Assembly (NCBI RefSeq): GCF_027580225.2
Contig: NC_073341.2
Coordinates: 9,706,001 to 9,770,000 of the forward strand
Direction: 5' to 3'
DNA length: 64,000 nucleotides
From: Misgurnus anguillicaudatus
Lineage: Eukaryota; Chordata; Actinopteri; Cypriniformes; Cobitidae
The stretch's first letter is position 1. Each line of letters begins with the position of its first letter. The translations under genes and the position numbers were made by a program. This document shows positions 11,045-64,000 of this stretch, in pieces. Under the pieces are notes generated by a model. It did not search any database. It was not told the origin of the DNA and saw only the letters and a list, made by a program, of their open reading frames with translations.

Positions 11045-11373
11045 ACGGCGCATTCACACGGGGCGTCAGCGTTAACGCTTCCCATTCACTTTTAATGGGT
11101 GACGTCATGCGTTGGCGAACGGAATTGTGGATCCGTCGGCGCCGCGTCAGTGCCGTTGCTCGCGGCAGAAGTTTAACATTTCTCAACTTTTCAAGCGGCA
11201 ACGCTTGCGTCAGCCAATCAGATCGCCTTATGCAAATTACCCAGACAGAGCCAGCCAATTACGTTTATGGAAGAACGGAGCATGTGTAGCGGCCATTGTG
11301 ATTGGCTGTTGGCCACGCTTCAGACAAGCCTTCCGTTAAGCGTTAACGCTTACGCCCCGTGTGAATGCGCCGT
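11045..11373. mobile_element. Inverted-repeat element (MITE)
   Basis: The arms GGCGCATTCACACGGGGCGT (11048) and its reverse complement near 11371 extend into GCGTTAACGCTT on both sides, giving about 33 paired bases. The core includes GGCGCCGCGTCAGTGCCG and has no coding frame worth assigning. Confidence 0.7.
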
Positions 11374-11575
11374 TAGGCTTGTTCGACTTTATGCGGCACT
11401 GCAAGAATTGACAGCTGAATTACGTCAAAGTATTCGCGAAATCATAAGGAGAAGTTTGCTTTTAAATCTGTCTCGCGGAACTTGGACGTCATTCGTCGAA
11501 CACACCTATTGGTTCGGAGCTTGTTTCAAACTGGCCACAGACACGTTTTTTTTGTTTTTTTGTGGGGTTTTTTAT

Positions 11576-11650
11576 TGCATATATATATATATTTATTTAT
11601 TTATTTATTTATTTATTTATTTGTTTATATTTATATACATACATACGTAC
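11576..11650. repeat. Simple repeat (TA)n, (TTTA)n, (CATA)n
   Basis: There are successive runs of AT, then TTTA units, then ATACATAC. The ORFs reading through are repeat artefacts. Confidence 0.9.
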
Positions 11651-11929
11651 AAGAGAGTTACAACAATATATTGTACATAAATTTTGTCAGTGTACATATG
11701 TAAATTATTAATATAATCCAAACTAAAAACAATAACATAAAGATAGACAGAGAAAACAAAAAAAAAACATATTTGGTGCAGATTACTTGTCTATATCAAA
11801 TTTGCAGTTAATATTAGAAGCCCTTAAAGCTTTTTTATTTTTACATTTGTTTACTACATTACAATACTGCTTAAATTGGTTGATAAAATTTAAGAAATTG
11901 GGTTTACCACCAGACCATTTCATTTTGTG

Positions 11930-12385
11930 TACACTGGCCAAAGTCATGTGATTTTAGCAAACGAGGCTTCACTACGTCATAACTGTTTGGAAAATTGGAC
12001 GATTCATCACTCTGACTAATAACACTACTATTTTGTCTACTTTTTGTTTATAGACAGATTTAATGACAAAAATGCGCATAATTAAAAAGGGAGTTTGTTT
12101 AAATGATTTGTTGCCATAAATAAAACTAAAAACACAGAATACACTTTTAATTATGTCTTAATTAAATTCAGTAATTTATTTTTCTTAAAAACATATTTTT
12201 AGAACAATCTTGCTATTATTTTGTAAAAAGTGTAAAATGTTTGGACGGTTTGGACAGATCTTACTGCTTTTATACTCTTTTGTCCAGCAGGTGTCGCCAG
12301 CGTGAAAGGTGTTTCAAACGCTTCGAAAAACTGAATCAATTTGCGAGATTCGAAGCTTCGAAAAGCTTTGTTTCTCCCATCACTA
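11930..12385 (-). mobile_element. Truncated hAT-like element, relative of 33522-34163
   Basis: The segment ends CCCATCACTA at 12376-12385. Further in it carries TTCGAAGCTTCGAAAAGC and, in reverse, the GTAAAATGTTTGGAC block found in the complete element at 33522-34163. The opposite terminus with its target duplication is missing. Confidence 0.65.
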
Positions 12386-12690
12386 TCCACAAGCCGCGAA
12401 ATTTAACAGCAACCACAGTACGAATGCCAAACGATAACAGCAAGCGCACACAATCAGTGTCAGTACCCACAAACAGTGCAGCTGATACAAATAGTAGATG
12501 CACAAGTTTTTCGTTTTAGCTGCATTAAAATTATTTTTGTTGTGTTTTTGTCAATTTTTTAATCCAATATATTTAATGACGTTATTTATGTGTTTTATTA
12601 AGCCAGAGGAGCTGAAGAAGAAATCGGTCGTAGACTCGTAGCTGTATCCCTTCTAGCCACAAACAGTGACACCGGTAGGGTGAGGCGCAA
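12386..12690. other. Upstream region of ubl4a, no gene seen
   Basis: This is AT-rich sequence leading into the ubl4a promoter. No exon is recognised. Confidence 0.4.
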
Positions 12691-12697
12691 CGTTCAG

Positions 12698-12729
12698 TGC
12701 GCATGCGCAGATCTGAGCCGTTGACGTCA
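12698..12729 (+). promoter_or_regulatory. ubl4a promoter: NRF1 site plus CRE
   Basis: TGCGCATGCGCA at 12698-12709 fits the NRF1 consensus. A full TGACGTCA cAMP-response element follows at 12722-12729. Both lie about 100 bases upstream of the ubl4a start codon, as is common in housekeeping promoters without a TATA box. Binding itself is inferred. Confidence 0.6.
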
Positions 12730-12819
12730 TGTCCGTGGGAAAAATCGGTTGGTAGTGCAGTCAGCGAATGTTTATCGACAAAATTAGTTAGTTTTTATTT
12801 TAAGTATATAAATGTAAAA

Positions 12820-19320
<6,501 letters not shown>

Positions 19321-19750
19321 ACAAACTATACCATTGAAAATCTTTAGACTGTCCCTGCAGATCATCTGGTTGGAAAAAGCAAGACAAGAGTGTGGGATGT
19401 ATTTAATGTGGACTTTAGGAAGTTTTCCATTGTGAACTGGATTTCTCTGAGACGAACCCTGTTGGGGCACAGGGGAAGGGCCGCAATGTTTGCCATTGTT
19501 TTCCCATCAGAGGAAACCAGCGGTTGTTTTAGTGCAACTAGTGTAAATATTGTGTGCAAGTTATTAAAGGACATTAAAAAATTTACTGCTTTATCATTTA
19601 CAATTTCGAAAGGGAGTAAAATTGCTCTGTGAAACAGAAAGAGACAGCTTGGTTGTAAATGTATCTTTCTTTTTATTTTGAAGTCATTCTTGAATTGGCC
19701 AAAATAAAAATGATGCCAAATGAATTTTTACAATTCTTTGCACTTTGGCA

Positions 19751-19851
19751 AATAAAATTGAGGAGCTTTTAGGTTGGGTAACTATGTATGTATACAGTAC
19801 ATGCATTAATACAGATACAGTATATCATGTAAATGTTCAAAGGCAAATAAA
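19751..19851 (+). terminator. ubl4a: ubl4a polyadenylation signals
   Basis: AATAAA occurs at 19751-19756 and again at 19846-19851, about 430 and 525 bases after the stop codon. Either could end the transcript. Confidence 0.6.
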
Positions 19852-20047
19852 AAGTAAAGAGTAACCTCATTAAGATACGTTTTTGCTTTCTATATAACTT
19901 CTGACTTGTTTGATACTCAGTGTCACTAAAACATGTTTAGTAAAACACTTTGACTAAATGTTGATACAGAAACAATTAAATGGCTTAAATCTGTCAAGAG
20001 AGCAAATTACTTCCAAATATTAAAGCAAGAAAAAACATTTTAGATAT

Positions 20048-20602
20048 TAGGGCTAGGCAATATAGCCTAAAGATATATCTTTTGATATTTTTAGGCATGT
20101 TTATAATGTTCAACCTCAATATCTGTGTATTTCTTTAAAAATGCGTGGAGGATTTTTTTTCCAATTTTAACCAAACAACCACTCCTGTCATTGTAAATTC
20201 TAAAAATTCAAAAGGAACTGTAAAATCTAGATAAAATAATTAAGGCATGTTTTTCACACCTTTTCTCTGAATGGGCATAAAAATATATATATTTGTGCAC
20301 CAATAGTAGATAAAACGCATAAGTGATCACTGAATTGGCCTGATTTTTTTCAAAGCCATACTATTTAAAGAAGTAATCTGCTGTAACTGCATTTTTTATG
20401 AAATACAATTTTTTTAGACCCGGCTCTTGAACACTTACATACGCAAAAATCTCGACAGGTACTTGGCCATAAAAGCAGATTTAAATCAGATTTACAAAAA
20501 AAAGCACATTAAACACTGATATTCACAATGTTTTTTGCAACAATAAATGTAATATTGTTAACAAAGTAATGTGATAAATATTTAATATATCGCCCAGCCC
20601 TA
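20048..20602. mobile_element. hAT-like inverted-repeat element
   Basis: The ends are TAGGGCTAGGCAATAT and ATATCGCCCAGCCCTA. The flanking 8-mers (TTAGATAT and CTACATTA) do not match, so the duplication has decayed or the true ends differ. It lies between the converging ubl4a and rab7 3' ends. Confidence 0.6.
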
Positions 20603-21062
20603 CTACATTATCAATACAATTTTTTAAAATAATGCTAATTCAGCATATAAAAGTGAAACTGATATGAGAACGATAACTAAAAATTTAAAAGGCACAATGA
20701 ACTAGCAGGCAAAAATGATTATTTTAAAGAAAAGAAAAATGACACGGAGAGCAGGAGAAGTGACAAGGAAAAATGTGACAGCTGTAGTGATGGTAGGACC
20801 TGTAATAAATGCAGTGTCACATGATATGCAACGCATCGGCCTTTCTGTTCCTCAGACAGTTCATCATACCACACATTACTCAGAGTTCAGTAGTAAAATG
20901 GATGTTCAGCTTTCACATGTGGCATTTGATACCCTGGATGTTTCAAAGGAGAACAAAACTGGAGGGGAGGATGGGCACTAAAACAAGGACCTGGATCTTT
21001 TCCATCCTTCCCTTTCTCTCCCGTGTTGGATCTTTATCTGCCCTCCCCGTTTCATCTTTCCT

Positions 21063-29509
<8,447 letters not shown>

Positions 29510-29737
29510 GATGAGAAGAAAGCTGAGAGACAGAGAAGGATATTAGACGGCAGTAAGAATATACCCAATGCACATACAAATGTTTAATAATTACACATAT
29601 CCTTTGATGTAAAATGATGCAGTTAATATGAAAAGTCAAATTCTAACTTCGCTATTGTGTGTACTTGGCTAATAAGGAAAATAGTTTACAAGAAATATCA
29701 TTATTGATTAGTTAGGTCTAGTCTTAAAGGCTATTGC

Positions 29738-29850
29738 AATAATAATAATAATAATAATATACTTTGTTATATTATTTTATTATATAATAATATACTTTGT
29801 TATATTATTTTATTATATAATAATATACTTTGTTATATTATTTTAATGTA
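29738..29850. repeat. Three-unit 33-base AT minisatellite
   Basis: The unit containing ACTTTGTTATATTATTTTAT starts at 29761, 29794 and 29827, exactly 33 bases apart. It is preceded by an (ATA)n run and lies in the 5'-leader intron of the rab7 gene. Confidence 0.9.
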
Positions 29851-30434
29851 TTATATAAACTTAAACATTAACTTTTTATTTTTGTCTTCAAATCGTCCAT
29901 TGTTTTTAAGGGTGTGCATTAGAAATAATCGCATCAGGAGTAAACAAACAAATGATAAACGAATATACTGTATACAAACTTATAACATTACAATAGATAT
30001 TTGACATTTTAAAATAAATAATGAAACTGCACACATGCAGTGGCAGAAGTACAAAGAATTTATTCATGTGATTCATTGAGTCGTGTGACGTCACTGCTGC
30101 GAAAACATGCCAGTTGCATTGTAGCTGATGTATTACTGAAACATATTAGAGTCGATCATTATCCATTACAGAAGCGAAAACGACGCAATAAATCCCACAG
30201 TCTTTGTTCTCGTGCGATCCATAGTTAACGTTAGTCCTGGTAATGACATACATTTCAAAGGCTAAACAAAAAAATAACAGTCAATCTATGAAACATAACG
30301 TTTGACATTGCTAAAATGTGCGTCCAGAATCCACAAGAAACACCCGCTCTTTAAAGTAATCGGTCTTTTAAAGATGACAGTGTTTAATGCACCATTTAGC
30401 TTGACAGGTTTCGAGGAAAACAAACTGTTGTTAC

Positions 30435-30600
30435 CTTCACCTCTCCGCTTTGTCGCAGCTGTTTTGATATTCACCGTCCGTCTCGATGTTCCCACAATCT
30501 ATTCGACAGAAAATCACCCAATGCTTGTACTGATCGAGATACACATCAACTGTTGTAGACTCTGCGTTTCTTCCTTGCAGAACAGGACATGACTGTAGAG
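30435..30600 (-). promoter_or_regulatory. Probable non-coding first exon of the rab7 gene
   Basis: On the minus strand GTGAAG|GTAACA at 30435 is a good donor, and an acceptor CTCTCAG lies just before base 29522, 13 bases ahead of the start codon. A 5' leader exon ending at 30435 would join to it. The upstream limit of the exon is estimated. Confidence 0.45.
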
Positions 30601-31690
30601 TCACAAGGGACTGACGCACAACTGATGTTCGCAATTCGAACGAAACGTGACTTTGAACAGGTTCTTTTTTAAACGATTCATTCAAAACGATTCGCAAATC
30701 TTTACCACAAAGGGTGGTAAATAAGAAAATGATATGTTTATAAAGTAAACGTGTAATATGACACGTTGCAAATGTACACAACAGTATTCAACAAAAAGTA
30801 TTTACCGCAGTTATTTTAAATCCCAGACGGAGACTTTCGGGTACGCTTCAACGTGATTCGGGTTCATTGAAACGAAACATCTGAACGAACCGATTCGCTT
30901 AAAAATGAATTCGACTCCCTAGTCTAGCGCACACAACCCAAGCGCCCTCCCTATTTTTCTAGTCCAAGATGGCGGCAAGTAGGAAAATAAATAAATGTGT
31001 CCACTTTAGTTTCTGATTTTTGTATTCTTATAAAAAACCGTTGAAGTCAACGAAAAGCAATAACCACTCAAATAATTATGTTATGCCCTTATCATCAGCA
31101 TTATGGACTTTTTACTCTAAAAATAAAACTTTAGATGACAGAAAGTTCAGATAGTTGTAATTGTATTTATGTCAGGTTTTATTATTCAAAATGAAAGGAC
31201 AAATCAGGTCAGGGCGCAACTCTTTTTTTTTTTGCCTAGGTTCAGCAGTCCCACCCTTTGTCATGTGATTTGCACATTCTGATCTTCTGTGTCTGATTTC
31301 TGACTCATTCAACACTTAACTACCACTTCCCTACACTTAACTTACCTACTTCCTTAACTCAGCATTGCGATTTGATTATAAATTAATTAGTAATAGTCTA
31401 ATAAATATAACGCAGATTTACAAATTTGCCAATAAATTTTTAAATGTCATTTTTATGATAGCAAGAGATTTGGCAAAATTAAACTATTTATGCTACTGTA
31501 AAATACAGAGATGTTCTGGTAAAATAGTGCCGGGTCCTGATGTTGGAAGGGGCGTGGTCAAGCAACGATGACGTACTATGATCGACAGTTGGTCTATCCA
31601 ATGCGCTCGACGCAAACTCTAACGTCAACAAAAACATAACCAATCAAATTGCTTGTGGATGACGCTGGAACCATCTTTGACAGTTTCTTA
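30601..31690. promoter_or_regulatory. Interval between the divergent rab7 and dnm1l-type genes
   Basis: This holds an AAGATGGCGGC motif at 30967-30977, which fits YY1, and near 31560-31650 GACGTAC with two CCAAT sequences (ATCCAATGCG and AACCAATCAA). They would suit a promoter for the plus-strand gene. No coding exon was found. Confidence 0.4.
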
Positions 31691-31822
31691 CAGTAGGGGC
31701 GCAGAAAAGCGAAACCCAAATATGTCTGTTCTCCAATTTCACTCGTTTCCAGCATGTCAGTAAAGAATATAACGCCGTGAAAATATAAATTAGTTGCAGA
31801 AGGCTCGGCACATCGCACCGCG
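31690..31822 (+). other. Possible non-coding first exon of the dnm1l-type gene
   Basis: The first coding exon is preceded by an acceptor TTTCAG two bases before its ATG, so an upstream leader exon must exist. The candidate ends CACCGCG|GTGAGG at 31822, downstream of the CCAAT boxes. The choice is inference. Confidence 0.3.
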
Positions 31823-32254
31823 GTGAGGATATTATTCGGTGAAGCTTGTTTGTTGATGTTTTTATCGTTCATCTTCTCATTCCTAATAACCTTGTTCGGC
31901 TTTCAGCATCACACCCTGCAGGGCTGCGGGTCGTGTTATATTTAAACAAAATGCAAATTATATTAATTGATTAATCATCAGTTTCATAGCATATATGTGG
32001 ATCGTAGATCGTAGTTTGGGTAGATACGTGTTTGTATGCCTTCACCTGCTGCACGCGCTGTTACTATACATAACGACCACTTTAACATAATGCACACCTA
32101 CCTAACAGATAAATTATCAGCTTGCCTTATTTATGATGTTATTTAACATTTTGTAAAAACTAAATTCACTATTTTTAATAAAGCCTGAACAAGATTCTAG
32201 TTATTTCTTGTATATTAGCTATATATTAAATGCTTCACCTTTGATCTTTCAGAG

Positions 32255-62984
<30,730 letters not shown>

Positions 62985-63600
62985 GTACGTTTGCTTATGT
63001 CTGAAATGAAAGTTTGAAGAAATTTGCTTTTAGCTGCCGAACAACTGCATCTCACAAATTGGCAATAGTATAGAGTGCCGCAGGGATGACGTATTTTTGT
63101 AGCCTAACCTGGAAGTTAGCGTGACACTGGTTCTCTCCTCAGAAAGCCCATTCATTTTTTTCCATAGACTTTTGGATTATCGCACAAAATAAGCTCTGTG
63201 ATTAACAAAACTTTGACACTTACACGTTTTGTCCAACAAGTTATTCTTCATAGATGAACACAACTTTTATGAATTTTGAAGTCAAAATTCGGCTTTGTAC
63301 ATTTCCACTAAATGCATTTACACTTCGGTTTTATACCCTTATGGCTACCCCTCACCCCTTTTCCTTGCCCCTTGAAACAGAGTGGAAAGGGGAAGGGTTA
63401 AAAATATTTTTCTAAGAAATGGGACACCATCACTACACTGTCATACGACATCATATGTCCTATGTCAAAGTAGATGCAATGTTTATCACAAACTTAAAAG
63501 ATGCGGCCTTTACCTGTAGTCATATAAGTTTAGTTACAGCCTGAAGAGTAGCCTTGGACTTTTTCGCCAAAACCAGCACGCCACACACCCAATTGTGTAT
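62985..63600. other. Intron 16, nothing recognised
   Basis: This is intron after the last coding exon in the window. The terminal coding exon of the dynamin-like gene is not present in the remaining sequence. Confidence 0.5.
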
Positions 63601-63603
63601 CTG

Positions 63604-64000
63604 TCGCATTCGGTCAGGGAGAACCGGCACGCAATCATATGGGGGAACAGGGACACGTTCGGTCAGGGGGATACGGCACGCAATCATAAGGGGGAACAGG
63701 GACACGTTCGGTCAGGGGAACCGGCACGCAATCAGATGGAGGAACAGGGACATGTTCGGTCAGGGGGATATGGCACGCAATCATATGGGGGAACAGGGAC
63801 ACGTTCGGTCAGGGGGAACCGGCACGCAGTCATATGGGGGAACAGGGACATGTTCGGTCAGGGGGATACGGCACGCAATCAGATGGGGGAACAGGGACAT
63901 GTTCGGTCAGAGGGAACCGGCACGCAATCAGATGGAGGAACAGGGACATGTTCGGTCAGGGGGATACGGCACGCAATCATATGGGGGAACAGGGACACGT
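63604..64000. repeat. 49-base minisatellite with alternating unit types
   Basis: CGGTCAG starts units at 63611, 63660, 63709, 63757, 63806, 63855, 63904 and 63953, a period of 49 (once 48). After it, units read GAACCGG and GATACGG (once GATATGG) in strict alternation, so the true repeat is a 98-base dimer. It continues past the window edge. Confidence 0.95.

Noticed and set aside
20715..20981. Plus-strand open frame of 88 codons
   Set aside because: It lies just past the rab7 stop, in that gene's likely 3' untranslated region on the opposite strand, with no splice or homology support.
63604..64000. CRISPR array
   Set aside because: The units are contiguous 49-base repeats with no distinct spacers, in a vertebrate intron; this is a minisatellite.

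Overview
The window looks like a piece of a ray-finned fish genome, most likely a cyprinid or a close relative. Its genes are spread over many short exons with GT-AG introns. It contains a Tc1 transposon, several hAT copies, TTAA-bounded elements, V-SINE-type retroposons and long dinucleotide tracts, and nothing bacterial. Three vertebrate genes can be assembled exon by exon; transposable elements and their remains fill most of the rest.

Layout: 1-6060 holds repeated, exon-like minus-strand modules, a tRNA-derived SINE, and a 3.95 kb LTR element (1088-5041) with a broken gag region and no visible pol. 6060-12690 is intergenic, with tandem repeats, two inverted-repeat elements and the last two exons of an unidentified minus-strand gene (8477-9001). 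12698-19856 is ubl4a (+, four exons, 158 residues), a component of tail-anchored protein delivery. 21063-30600 is a Rab7-family GTPase gene (-, five coding exons, 205 residues), which would act in late endosome and lysosome traffic. 31690-64000 is a dynamin-1-like (DRP1) GTPase gene (+, 16 coding exons seen, 653 codons), a mitochondrial and peroxisomal fission factor. Its final exon lies beyond the window.

The three genes share no operon-like logic. ubl4a and the rab7 gene converge, while the rab7 and dnm1l-type genes diverge from a roughly 1.1 kb interval at 30.6-31.7 kb. Introns are packed with nested insertions whose target-site duplications can be read directly, giving a local order of insertion events.

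I found no wholly new biological system. The points most worth a second look are: a non-GT donor (AT) after coding exon 2 of the rab7 gene; a divergent DRP1 paralogue with a short variable region but retained regulatory phospho-sites; four separate stacks of nested transposons; three repeated exon-like modules on the minus strand; and a minisatellite whose 49-base units alternate strictly between two types.
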